A stretch of DNA of 64,000 nt, from positions 1,736,001 through 1,800,000 of the forward strand of contig NZ_CP050831.1 in NCBI RefSeq assembly GCF_012113595.1, in the 5' to 3' direction. Under the pieces are notes generated by a model. That model worked only from the letters and a program-made list of their open reading frames with translations. It had not been told where the DNA came from and did no database searches. Positions 45,075-53,467 of the stretch are shown here, piece after piece (positions within the stretch are counted from its first letter, which is position 1; every line of letters begins with the position of its first letter). This DNA comes from Bacteroides faecium (GTDB lineage Bacteria; Bacteroidota; Bacteroidia; Bacteroidales; Bacteroidaceae). Position numbers and translations under genes: made by a program.

Positions 45075-46302
45075 TGTGACCGCCGAATCCGAATGTATTG
45101 GACAAGGCAACATTAACTTCGCGTTTCTGTGCTTTGTTGAACGTGAAATTAAGGTTATAGTCGATGTTCTCGTCGTTGTCACCTTCTTCATGGTTGATAG
45201 TCGGAGGAACGATACCGTTCTTGATGGCAAGGATACTTGCAATAGATTCTACCGCACCGGCAGCACCCAGCAAATGACCTGTCATTGATTTGGTTGAACT
45301 GATATTCAACTCGAACGCATGATCGCCGAATACTTCCTTGATCGCTTTTGCTTCTGAAATATCACCCACCGGAGTAGACGTACCGTGTACATTGATATAA
45401 TCTACTTCTTTCGGATCCATTTCCGCATCTTCCAGTGCATTTTTCATCACCAGTTTAGCTCCAAGACCTTCCGGATGAGAAGCTGTCAAGTGATGTGCAT
45501 CCGCAGACATACCTACACCGGCAACTTCTGCATAGATTTTTGCACCACGTGCTTTAGCATGTTCCAGTTCTTCCAGAATCAGGCAACCGCCGCCTTCACC
45601 CATTACGAAACCGTCACGGCTTGCGCTGAACGGACGTGAAGCTTTGGAAGCTTCGTCATTGCGGGTTGACAGAGCGTGCATAGCATTGAAGCCACCCACA
45701 CCTGCAGGGAAGATAGCTGCTTCCGAACCACCGGATACGATTACATTTGCTTTCCCTAAACGAATCAGGTTGAAAGCGTCTGCAATGGCATTGGTCGAAG
45801 TAGCACATGCCGAACAAGTCGCATAATTAGGACCGTGGAAGCCATACATGATAGAAATCTGTCCGGCAGCAATATCCGAAATCATCTTTGGAATGAAGAA
45901 CGGATTAAACTTCGGGCCCATTTCCTGACGAGTATAGTAGTTGCCCACTTCCTCTTCAAATGTATGTATACCACCAATACCGGCGCCAAAAATAACACCG
46001 ATTTTGTTCAAGTCTTCTTTTTCTGTGTCAAGCCCTGAATCTTCTACCGCTTCTTTGGCAACAGCGATGGCATACTGAGTGTACAGGTCCATCTTTCTTG
46101 CTTCCTTGCGGTCGATGTATTTTGTAGCATCGAAGTCTTTCACTTCGCATGCGAATTGGGTCTTGAATTGCGACGCATCAAAATGAGTAATAGGTCCTGC
46201 TCCACTAACCCCGTTCACAATGTTTTCCCAAAATTCAGGAACGTTGTTGCCAACGGGAGTAATGGCGCCAAGACCTGTTACTACCACTCTTTTTAATTCC
46301 AT
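45040..46302 (-). CDS. fabF: Beta-ketoacyl-ACP synthase II
   Basis: A 420-residue condensing enzyme that extends acyl-ACP with malonyl-ACP in fatty acid synthesis. The thiolase fold is complete. The active-site cysteine aligns as Cys166 in TCSACATSTNAI, with His in NVHGTSTPVGD and in SMTGHLLGAAG, and the end motif NTFGFGGHNA. The length is standard. It begins 15 bases after the acpP stop and overlaps rnc at its 3' end, giving the conserved acpP-fabF-rnc operon. Confidence 0.97.
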   Translation of the reverse strand: MELKRVVVTGLGAITPVGNNVPEFWENIVNGVSGAGPITHFDASQFKTQFACEVKDFDATKYIDRKEARKMDLYTQYAIAVAKEAVEDSGLDTEKEDLNKIGVIFGAGIGGIHTFEEEVGNYYTRQEMGPKFNPFFIPKMISDIAAGQISIMYGFHGPNYATCSACATSTNAIADAFNLIRLGKANVIVSGGSEAAIFPAGVGGFNAMHALSTRNDEASKASRPFSASRDGFVMGEGGGCLILEELEHAKARGAKIYAEVAGVGMSADAHHLTASHPEGLGAKLVMKNALEDAEMDPKEVDYINVHGTSTPVGDISEAKAIKEVFGDHAFELNISSTKSMTGHLLGAAGAVESIASILAIKNGIVPPTINHEEGDNDENIDYNLNFTFNKAQKREVNVALSNTFGFGGHNACAIFKKYVE

Positions 46303-46317
46303 ATTGATGAAATCGAA

Positions 46318-46554
46318 TTACTTAGCGTGTTCTTCGATATAAGATACAGCATCACCTACAGTACCAATCTTTTCTGCTTGGTCATCAGGAATAGAGATAC
46401 CGAATTCTTTTTCGAATTCCATGATAAGTTCTACAGTGTCAAGAGAATCTGCTCCCAGGTCGTTAGTGAAGCTTGCTTCGGTTGTAACTTCTGATTCTTC
46501 AACGCCTAATTTATCAACGATAATCGCTTTTACTCTTGATGCAATTTCAGACAT
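46318..46554 (-). CDS. acpP: Acyl carrier protein
   Basis: A 78-residue acidic four-helix carrier of fatty acyl chains. The phosphopantetheine attachment serine is Ser37 in GADSLDTVEL, and the DLGADSLD helix II motif is intact. The length and charge are typical. It is first in the acpP-fabF-rnc operon; a near-consensus TTCCTTTG box lies about 50 bases upstream. Confidence 0.97.
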   Translation of the reverse strand: MSEIASRVKAIIVDKLGVEESEVTTEASFTNDLGADSLDTVELIMEFEKEFGISIPDDQAEKIGTVGDAVSYIEEHAK

Positions 46555-46703
46555 AACTTTAAGTTTTTAATTAATAATTAGTTTTATTTCTTTAAATTTG
46601 CGGTGCAAAGGAATGAATATTTATCGTTTTGCGCAAATATTTGACTAAATAAATGCAAACTTTTGCACATTTTTCACTGTTTTGTGCATCGAATATGAGA
46701 GTT

Positions 46704-47276
46704 ATGAAGAAAAACATCGCAATTTTCGCTTCCGGTTCCGGCTCTAATGCCGAGAATATTATCCGGTATTTCCAAAAAAACGATTCCGTTCAGGTTTCGT
46801 TGGTACTTTCTAATAAGAGTGATGCCTATGTCTTGGAGCGTGCGCATCGTCTTGGAGTGCCCTGTAACGTATTCCCAAAGGAAGATTGGATAGCCGGAGA
46901 CGAAATTCTGGCTGTTTTGCAGGAGGCCCGCATTGATTTTATCGTGCTGGCAGGCTTCCTGGTTCGTGTGCCCGATCTGCTTTTGCATGCTTATCCCGAT
47001 AAAATAATAAATATACATCCGGCTCTTTTGCCTAAATACGGCGGAAAAGGAATGTATGGTGATCGTGTTCATGAAGCAGTAGTAGCTGCCGGTGAAAAAG
47101 AAAGCGGTATCACTATACATTATATTAATGAGCATTATGATGAAGGGAACACAATCTTCCAGGCAACTTGTCCCGTATTTCCGACTGACTCTCCTGATGA
47201 TGTCGCCAAGAAAGTACATGCTTTGGAGTATGAACACTTTCCTTTAGTTATAGAAAAGCTGTTGAGCGGGAAATAA
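46704..47276 (+). CDS. purN: Phosphoribosylglycinamide formyltransferase
   Basis: A 190-residue folate-dependent enzyme of purine synthesis that formylates GAR. The phosphate loop is ASGSGSNAENI near the N-terminus. Catalytic residues lie in INIHPALLPKYGGKG (Asn and His) and YDEGNTIFQ (Asp). The start at 46704 (MKKNIAIFASGSGS) matches the family. ATGs at 46695 and 46653 lie upstream; the latter reaches into the acpP promoter region. It is monocistronic and divergent from acpP, with a hairpin after the stop. Confidence 0.95.
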   Translation: MKKNIAIFASGSGSNAENIIRYFQKNDSVQVSLVLSNKSDAYVLERAHRLGVPCNVFPKEDWIAGDEILAVLQEARIDFIVLAGFLVRVPDLLLHAYPDKIINIHPALLPKYGGKGMYGDRVHEAVVAAGEKESGITIHYINEHYDEGNTIFQATCPVFPTDSPDDVAKKVHALEYEHFPLVIEKLLSGK

Positions 47277-47294
47277 AAATAAGGTAATAAAGGC

Positions 47295-47324
47295 ATAAGG
47301 AATAAGGTGTTGCTTATTCCTTAT
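47295..47324. terminator. Convergent hairpin between purN and pdxB
   Basis: Perfect 12-bp arms ATAAGGAATAAG (47295-47306) and CTTATTCCTTAT (47313-47324) with a 6-base loop. The right arm contains the pdxB stop codon, so for purN it is 18 bases past the stop and for pdxB it overlaps the end. T-runs are weak. Confidence 0.5.
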
Positions 47325-48360
47325 ATTTAATAGTATATGCTTTCTCCTCTCTTCTTAACGGATAATCTCCGCGTAAAGTCTCAAATAGTTCCGGTTGGCT
47401 TTTCAATCGGTCGCTGTCTTCGGCTGGATTATACATTTGAAGGAGTGCGTCTTCGTGACTTTTTGCGTGGATAACAGGAGAAGCGGGTGCCGGTGCTTTG
47501 ATTTCATAATTTCCATCTATATGAAAGAAGTTGCAAATAGCGTCCAGTGACATACGTGTTGCGTTGGCTTTCCCGTCAGCGGAGTAGCCGGCAATATGAG
47601 GGGTACCAATGATAACTTTCTCCAGCAGTTCTCGATTGATTTCCGGTTCGTGCTCCCATACATCAATAATGGCATCCGAAATAGCCTGACTGTTTAAAGC
47701 ATTTAAAAGGGCATCCGTTTCGATAACTTCTCCCCGGGAAGTATTAATGATGAGAGGTTTCCGTTTTAGCGAATGAAAGAAGTTCTCGTCCGCCAAATGA
47801 AATGTTTTATATTTCCCTTCCTTATATAAAGGTACGTGAAAGGTGATGATGTCACATTCTTCCGCTATTTTATTTAAAGAGGTGAAAGATTTGTTTCCTT
47901 CTTTCTCTTCCCGTGGTAGGTCGTTCAATAGAACGCGCATGCCGAAGTCCTGTGCGACTTTGGCCACCTTGCTTCCTACATTGCCTACTCCTATGATTCC
48001 TATAGTCAATTCATCCAACTTCCTATTTCTGATAGACTTCCATACAAGAAGCGATGATTGTATATATTGGGCGACAGAAGCCGCATTGCATCCCGGTGCA
48101 TTCGTCCATTCGATACCTGCCTGCTTGCAATACTCCGTATCGATATGGTCGAAACCAATGGTTGCCGTAGCAATAAACTTCACCCGGCTACCTTCCAATA
48201 ATTTGCGATTACAATGCGTGCGGGTACGGACAATAAGTGCATCAGCATCCCGTACCAGTTCCGGCGTGAAATCCTTTCCCGGAGCATAGATTACCTCATC
48301 GGCTATTCCCTGAACCGCCTCTTTTATAGATGGTATTTTATTATCTATAATAATTTTCAT
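47314..48360 (-). CDS. pdxB: Erythronate-4-phosphate dehydrogenase
   Basis: A 348-residue NAD-dependent D-2-hydroxyacid dehydrogenase of the DXP-dependent pyridoxal phosphate pathway. It oxidises 4-phosphoerythronate. The start at 48360 gives MKIIIDNKIPSI, the usual PdxB N-terminus; an ATG at 48384 lies in the promoter region. The Rossmann motif is GIIGVGNVGSKVAK. Catalytic Arg (NTSRGEVI), Glu (WEHEPEI) and His (GTPHIAGYS) are present, followed by the PdxB-specific C-terminal domain. Promoter box TACCTTTG at 48384-48391. Confidence 0.95.
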   Translation of the reverse strand: MKIIIDNKIPSIKEAVQGIADEVIYAPGKDFTPELVRDADALIVRTRTHCNRKLLEGSRVKFIATATIGFDHIDTEYCKQAGIEWTNAPGCNAASVAQYIQSSLLVWKSIRNRKLDELTIGIIGVGNVGSKVAKVAQDFGMRVLLNDLPREEKEGNKSFTSLNKIAEECDIITFHVPLYKEGKYKTFHLADENFFHSLKRKPLIINTSRGEVIETDALLNALNSQAISDAIIDVWEHEPEINRELLEKVIIGTPHIAGYSADGKANATRMSLDAICNFFHIDGNYEIKAPAPASPVIHAKSHEDALLQMYNPAEDSDRLKSQPELFETLRGDYPLRREEKAYTIKYKE

Positions 48361-48383
48361 ATACAATTCATCTTTAATACCCA

Positions 48384-48391
48384 CAAAGGTA
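48384..48391 (-). promoter_or_regulatory. -7 promoter box for pdxB
   Basis: Minus strand reads TACCTTTG, an exact TAnnTTTG match 24 bases before the pdxB start at 48360. It supports that start over 48384. Confidence 0.5.
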
Positions 48392-48414
48392 ACAAATAAA
48401 AAAGTAAGAAACGG

Positions 48415-48445
48415 TTGCTTGTCTGAAAAATATTACATAGATTTG
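48415..48445 (+). promoter_or_regulatory. Promoter of the DUF4254 / surface glycan operon
   Basis: TTG at 48415-48417 and TAGATTTG at 48438-48445 with a 20-base gap, 33 bases before the DUF4254 start. Because following genes are closely spaced, this promoter may drive at least the next four genes. Confidence 0.65.
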
Positions 48446-48477
48446 CCCTATTATATACCTATAAGCTAGTTAAGATT

Positions 48478-49083
48478 ATGACATTTAGTAACCTTTGCAA
48501 CGAGATTTTTTGGAAATCAACCAATGATTACCATATAACGGATAGTGTGGATGCTCAGATGAACAATCCTTACGAGTTGAAGTCAATAGAGTATTATTTG
48601 TACCTGAAGAATTGGATTGATGCCGTTCAATGGCATTTTGAAGATATTATCCGTGATCCCCAGATTGATCCTGTAGAAGCATTGGCTTTAAAAAGGAGAA
48701 TTGATAAATCCAATCAGGACCGTACCGATTTGGTTGAATTGATAGATAGTTACTTTTTGGACAAATACAAAGCTGTTGAGCCGCTTTCTGATGCAACCAT
48801 CAATACGGAGAGTCCTGCTTGGGCAATCGATCGTCTTTCTATTCTTGCATTGAAAATTTATCACATGCAACAAGAAGTAAAGCGTACGGATACTACCGAG
48901 GAACACCGTGCGCAGTGCCAAGTTAAACTGAATATTCTGTTGGAGCAGCAGAAAGACCTTTCTTCTGCTATCGACCAGTTATTGGCTGATATTGAAGCTG
49001 GTAGAAAGTATATGAAAGTATATAAACAGATGAAGATGTATAACGACCCGGCATTAAATCCGGTGCTTTATGCAAAAAAATAA
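48478..49083 (+). CDS. DUF4254 domain protein
   Basis: A 201-residue soluble, highly helical and charged protein with no signal peptide or membrane segment. It matches DUF4254, a Bacteroidetes family of unknown function: the front has FSNLCNEIFWKSTNDYH and the middle IDKSNQDRTDLVELIDSYF. It starts the transcription unit that continues into the GT9 transferase only 3 bases later. This tight coupling suggests a role in surface glycan assembly, but no activity is known to me. Confidence 0.85.
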   Translation: MTFSNLCNEIFWKSTNDYHITDSVDAQMNNPYELKSIEYYLYLKNWIDAVQWHFEDIIRDPQIDPVEALALKRRIDKSNQDRTDLVELIDSYFLDKYKAVEPLSDATINTESPAWAIDRLSILALKIYHMQQEVKRTDTTEEHRAQCQVKLNILLEQQKDLSSAIDQLLADIEAGRKYMKVYKQMKMYNDPALNPVLYAKK

Positions 49084-49086
49084 CGA

Positions 49087-50118
49087 ATGGCGCGTATTCT
49101 CATTATCCGTTTTTCAGCTTTAGGTGATGTTGCAATGACAATACCGGTCATACATTCGCTTGCTGTACAATATCCTCAACACGAGATTACTGTGTTAAGT
49201 CGTGCTGTATGGCAGCCCCTTTTTCAGGAACTGCCCGACAATGTAAATTTCATCGGAGCCGATTTAACGGGTAAACATAAAGGCTTGTGGGGACTGAATA
49301 GTCTTTATTCGGAACTGAAAGCAATGAACTTTGACTACGTTGCGGATTTTCATCATGTGCTTCGTGCCAAATATTTGTGCTTGCGCTTCCGGTTTGCCAA
49401 CATACCGGTAGCCTACATTTGTAAAGGACGTGAGGGTAAGAGGAAGTTGGTTCGTCGGCGTCATAAAGTAATGGAAAGCCAAAAAAGTTCTTTCCGCCGC
49501 TATGCTGATGTGCTGGAAAAACTCGGTCTTCCGGTTTTGTTGAACTTCTCTTCTATCTATGGAGAGGGGAGAGGAAATTTTGCGGAAATAGAACCCGTTA
49601 CCGGTCCGAAAGAAAATCAGAAATGGATCGGTATCGCTCCTTTTGCTAAACATGCTGGTAAAATTTATCCGTTAGAATTACAGGAACAGGTTGTTGCCCA
49701 TTTCGCGGCTAATCCTGGGGTAAAGGTCTTTCTGTTTGGTGGTGGAAAAAACGAACAGGAAATTTTTGATGCATGGATTGCGAAATATCCTTCTGTCGTT
49801 TCCATGATAGGTAAGCTGAATATGCGTACGGAATTGAATCTGATGAGTCATTTGGATGTGATGCTTTCAATGGATTCCGCTAATATGCATTTGGCATCTT
49901 TAGTAAATATTCCAGTTGTCTCCATATGGGGCGCCACTCATCCCTATGCAGGATTTATGGGATGGAAACAACTGCCGGTTAATACCGTGCAACTTGATTT
50001 GTCATGCCGTCCCTGCTCGGTATATGGACAGAAGCCTTGTTGGCGGGGAGATTATGCTTGTTTGAGGGAGATAAAGCCTGAGCAGGTGATTGCGAAAATT
50101 GAAGGAATCATAGATTAA
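49087..50118 (+). CDS. GT9 family (heptosyltransferase-like) glycosyltransferase
   Basis: A 343-residue GT-B enzyme of the ADP-heptose:LPS heptosyltransferase family. N-terminal ILIIRFSALGDVAMTIPVI is the family hallmark. The nucleotide-binding half has IGIAPFAKHAGKIYP, VFLFGGGKNE and LDVMLSMDSANMHLASLVNIP, ending in WGATHPYAGFMGW. It would add a sugar to the lipid A-proximal core at the inner membrane. Whether the donor is heptose in this organism is uncertain. It follows DUF4254 by 3 bases and precedes glf by 16. Confidence 0.92.
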   Translation: MARILIIRFSALGDVAMTIPVIHSLAVQYPQHEITVLSRAVWQPLFQELPDNVNFIGADLTGKHKGLWGLNSLYSELKAMNFDYVADFHHVLRAKYLCLRFRFANIPVAYICKGREGKRKLVRRRHKVMESQKSSFRRYADVLEKLGLPVLLNFSSIYGEGRGNFAEIEPVTGPKENQKWIGIAPFAKHAGKIYPLELQEQVVAHFAANPGVKVFLFGGGKNEQEIFDAWIAKYPSVVSMIGKLNMRTELNLMSHLDVMLSMDSANMHLASLVNIPVVSIWGATHPYAGFMGWKQLPVNTVQLDLSCRPCSVYGQKPCWRGDYACLREIKPEQVIAKIEGIID

Positions 50119-50134
50119 TTTATAATGATTTTGA

Positions 50135-51250
50135 ATGCTAATGAAAGAGTATGATTATTTGGTAGTTGGTGCAGGGTTGTTCGGGGCAGTGTTTGCCCGT
50201 CAGGCGGTCGATGCCGGGAAGCGGTGTCTTGTTGTTGATAAACGTAATCATATTGGCGGAAATATCTATTGTGAAGTTGTAGATGGTATTCATGTACATC
50301 AATATGGCGCACATATATTTCATACGGATAATAAGGAAATATGGGATTATGTAAATCATTTTGTGTCATTTAATCGCTATACGAACTCTCCATTAGCTAA
50401 TTACAAAGGCACATTATATAATTTGCCTTTTAACATGAATACTTTTAATAAGTTATGGGGAGTTAATACTCCGCAAGAGGCTAAGGCAAAGATTGAGGAA
50501 CAGCGTAGCGAATATGCACATATTCAAACTCCTGCCAACTTGGAAGAACAGGCTTTGACGCTTTGTGGAAAAGATATTTATCAGAAATTAATCAAAGGAT
50601 ATACAGAAAAACAGTGGGGACGCCCTGCTACGGAACTTCCTGCTTTTATTATAAAAAGACTTCCTTTCCGTTTCGTTTACGATAATAATTATTTTAACGA
50701 CGAATATCAGGGTATTCCCAAGGGTGGGTATAATAAATTGGTTGAAAGTTTGCTCGAAGGGGCTGAATTACGTTTGGATACGAACTATTTTTCTGCTCGT
50801 GGAGAATTGGATTTACTTGCAGATAAAGTATTGTTTACCGGATGTATTGATGAGTATTACGATTTTTGTTTCGGACACTTGGAATACCGAAGTCTTCGTT
50901 TTGAACATGAGCGTTTGGAAATAGATAATTATCAGGGTAATGCAGTTGTTAATTATTGTGAAAGCGGAGTTCCTTATACACGTGTTATTGAACATAAACA
51001 TTTTGAGTTTGGTAAGCAGCCGTACACAGTCATTACTCGCGAATACCCTTCTGTGTTCACTCCCGGTGATGAACCTTATTATCCGGTGAATGACGAGAAA
51101 AACATGAATCTTTTAAAGAAATATGAAGAATTGATGAATGGCTCGTTGAATACTTTATTTGGAGGGCGTTTGGCGCAGTATGCCTATCTTGACATGGATG
51201 ATACTGTAGAGACTGCATTGAAATTAGCTAAAAAAGAATTAAAGAATTGA
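50135..51250 (+). CDS. glf: UDP-galactopyranose mutase
   Basis: A 371-residue flavoenzyme interconverting UDP-galactopyranose and UDP-galactofuranose. The FAD-binding motif is VVGAGLFGAVFARQA, followed by CLVVDKRNHIGGN. Other Glf signatures are HQYGAHIFHT, YTEKQWGRPATELP and the C-terminal GRLAQYAYLDMDD. Starts at 50135 (MLMKEYDY) or 50141 are both possible. With the next gene it predicts galactofuranose in this strain's surface glycan. Confidence 0.95.
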   Translation: MLMKEYDYLVVGAGLFGAVFARQAVDAGKRCLVVDKRNHIGGNIYCEVVDGIHVHQYGAHIFHTDNKEIWDYVNHFVSFNRYTNSPLANYKGTLYNLPFNMNTFNKLWGVNTPQEAKAKIEEQRSEYAHIQTPANLEEQALTLCGKDIYQKLIKGYTEKQWGRPATELPAFIIKRLPFRFVYDNNYFNDEYQGIPKGGYNKLVESLLEGAELRLDTNYFSARGELDLLADKVLFTGCIDEYYDFCFGHLEYRSLRFEHERLEIDNYQGNAVVNYCESGVPYTRVIEHKHFEFGKQPYTVITREYPSVFTPGDEPYYPVNDEKNMNLLKKYEELMNGSLNTLFGGRLAQYAYLDMDDTVETALKLAKKELKN

Positions 51251-51253
51251 ATT

Positions 51254-52285
51254 ATGATTTGTTATCTATCAAGAAACTATAAAGGGATTAATAATGCCGC
51301 TAATAAAGCTAAAACAGATATTGAATCTGTTATGGCAACTCAAAGTTTTCGGAATGTTGGAGTGAAGCAGACACGTTATACGAATATTGTCGCGGCTTTT
51401 TTTATGACACTATTAAGTGTTTTGAAATGTGGCTTTTGTTTGCATCGAAATGATGTGTTGATATTGCAATATCCATTGAAGAAATACTATACATTTGTTT
51501 GTCGTATAGCACATTTGCGTCATTGTAGGATAGTTACTCTAATTCATGATTTAGATAGCTTTCGGCGTCAACGTTTAACTGTATCGCATGAAGTTTCAAG
51601 GTTAAATCATTCTGACGGCATCATTGTTCATAGTGAACGCATGAAAAAATGGTTACAAGATAATGGTGTAAAGGCTAACATGGAGGTGCTTGGCATATTT
51701 GATTATTTGTCGGATAAACGGCCTACTGAAAAGGCTTTATCAACCTCCCGTTGTCGTATTCTGTTTGTTGGAGCTTTGTCCCCCTTTCATAGTGATTTCT
51801 TATATAAACTAGGATACTCTTCCCGTTCTTTCGATATGGTACTTTATGGGAATGGTTTTGATTCCGATAAGTTTGAAGGACAAGTGGATTATAAAGGATA
51901 TATTAAATCTGATGATTTGATTGCTACTGCCGAAGGTGAGTATGGATTGGTTTGGTATGGGTCTTCTTTGAAAGGCGGTGTTGGTCCAGAGGGAGAATAT
52001 CTTCAGTATAATGCTCCTCATAAATTGTCTCTTTACATTCGTTGTGGGCTACCTGTTATTATTTGGGAAAAAGCAGGTTTGGCTTCATTTGTAGAGGAGA
52101 ATGACATAGGTATTTGCATTTCCTCCTTATTAGAATTGGAGACTGTTCTATCTCGGATTACTGAAGAGCGCTATAGAACTTTAAGGGCGAATGTATCCAG
52201 AGTGAATGAGCGGATTTCTCAAGGATATTATTGTATGGAAGCTATTCGGAAGGTATGTGCTAGTTTATGTGTAGAAATAAAATGA
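51254..52285 (+). CDS. Galactofuranosyltransferase-like glycosyltransferase
   Basis: A 343-residue GT-B protein resembling bacterial beta-1,6-galactofuranosyltransferases. It has the N-terminal signature SRNYKGINNAANKAKTDIE, then VTLIHDLDSFRR, IIVHSERMKKWL and a C-terminal donor site GLVWYGSSLKGG ... YNAPHKLSLYIRCGLPVIIW. It begins 4 bases after glf, which supplies the presumed donor UDP-Galf. The acceptor is unknown. The specificity rests on context and family resemblance. Confidence 0.82.
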   Translation: MICYLSRNYKGINNAANKAKTDIESVMATQSFRNVGVKQTRYTNIVAAFFMTLLSVLKCGFCLHRNDVLILQYPLKKYYTFVCRIAHLRHCRIVTLIHDLDSFRRQRLTVSHEVSRLNHSDGIIVHSERMKKWLQDNGVKANMEVLGIFDYLSDKRPTEKALSTSRCRILFVGALSPFHSDFLYKLGYSSRSFDMVLYGNGFDSDKFEGQVDYKGYIKSDDLIATAEGEYGLVWYGSSLKGGVGPEGEYLQYNAPHKLSLYIRCGLPVIIWEKAGLASFVEENDIGICISSLLELETVLSRITEERYRTLRANVSRVNERISQGYYCMEAIRKVCASLCVEIK

Positions 52286-52318
52286 GTGTATTTACACCGG
52301 AATGTAATTTGATTTGAT

Positions 52319-52326
52319 TATCTTTG
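52319..52326 (+). promoter_or_regulatory. Internal promoter box before the GT4 gene
   Basis: TATCTTTG fits TAnnTTTG in the 105-base gap after the Galf-transferase gene. It suggests a second transcription start within the glycan cluster. Confidence 0.5.
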
Positions 52327-52390
52327 CAAAATATTTATTATGTAATGTCTGTATGGGCAGGATGTGATCATTTATATAAATTAATAATGT

Positions 52391-53449
52391 ATGAATATAT
52401 TAGTAACTCATAAGGCAGTGGATGTTGCAACCTATAAGATGTTGGGCGAACTGTCACATAATGAGTTTTTTAAAATTTATCAGACAATTCCTTTCGCTGC
52501 TGATGCGGCGAAAGTAGAAGGAAAATGTATTCCTTTGATTATACCTCCTATCACATCCAAAATTTCATGGAAGAGCATCAAAGCACTTCGTTTATATGTC
52601 AAGAAATATAATATAGATTTAATTTTTTCTCCTAGTACATCCGGGTTATCTAATGCCTTGATTGCAACTATTGGTACATCTGTTAAGAATGTAGGTTATC
52701 GAGGAACTCAAGCAAAAGTGAAAAAACTTGACCCGACATATTATATGGGATTATTAAATCCACGGGTATCTCATATTGTCTGCGAGACGGAAGATATTCA
52801 GGAATATCTGTCTCATTATATTGATAAAAAGAAATTGTCTGTCAGTGTAAAGCCGTTTGATACGGATTGGGTTGCAGATGCTTGTCTTCATCCTAAACAA
52901 GTAGATGGAGTGCCTGAAGATGCCTTTAAGTGCATTTATATCGGTACAACAAAAGGGCGCCCGTTCAAAGGATTAACTTACTTGATTAAAGCATTTCAGA
53001 TATTGAATGCCCCAAATGCTCATTTGGTCGTTATCGGTGATTATGATAATAGCGATTATGAGTTGGCTCAAAAAGGAGCAGGGGCAGAACGTATTCATTT
53101 TTTATGGAATAGGGAAGATGCAATCTACTTTTTGCCGAAGCAGGATTTGTTTATTTTGCCTGCTTTGCGTGATGCTTCTCCCCGTGTAGTCCGTGAGGCG
53201 ATGGCGTGTGGGGTACCTTGTATTGTGACGGATATTCCCGGAGCCCGTGACTTGATAGTGGATAATGAATCCGGGCTTTTAGTACCTTCGGCTTCTCCAG
53301 ATAAAATAGCGGATGCTATGCGTTTGTTAATGAATGACCGGGTGAAATTGCAAAAAATGGCTAAGGCATCCCGTGAACGTATTATTAATGAATTTAGTGT
53401 GGAAGCATATGTGGCTTATTTTGATAAGCTTTTTGCTAGTTTGTCGTAA
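52391..53449 (+). CDS. GT4 family glycosyltransferase
   Basis: A 352-residue GT-B retaining glycosyltransferase (group 1). The N-terminal acceptor domain includes FSPSTSGLSNALIA. The donor domain carries KCIYIGTTKGRPFKGL, HLVVIGDYD and the conserved DASPRVVREAMACGVPCIV, with DIPGARDLI and SGLLVPSASPDKIADAM. Acts on the cytoplasmic face of the membrane in glycan assembly. Donor and acceptor are not predictable. Confidence 0.9.
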   Translation: MNILVTHKAVDVATYKMLGELSHNEFFKIYQTIPFAADAAKVEGKCIPLIIPPITSKISWKSIKALRLYVKKYNIDLIFSPSTSGLSNALIATIGTSVKNVGYRGTQAKVKKLDPTYYMGLLNPRVSHIVCETEDIQEYLSHYIDKKKLSVSVKPFDTDWVADACLHPKQVDGVPEDAFKCIYIGTTKGRPFKGLTYLIKAFQILNAPNAHLVVIGDYDNSDYELAQKGAGAERIHFLWNREDAIYFLPKQDLFILPALRDASPRVVREAMACGVPCIVTDIPGARDLIVDNESGLLVPSASPDKIADAMRLLMNDRVKLQKMAKASRERIINEFSVEAYVAYFDKLFASLS

Positions 53450-53467
53450 ATCTTATATTATATAATA

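Noticed and set aside
45075..45242. Extension of rnc upstream to 45242
   Set aside because: This stretch lies inside fabF in another frame, is rich in Arg/Ser/Thr with no RNase III homology, and the family motif begins after residue 57 of that frame.
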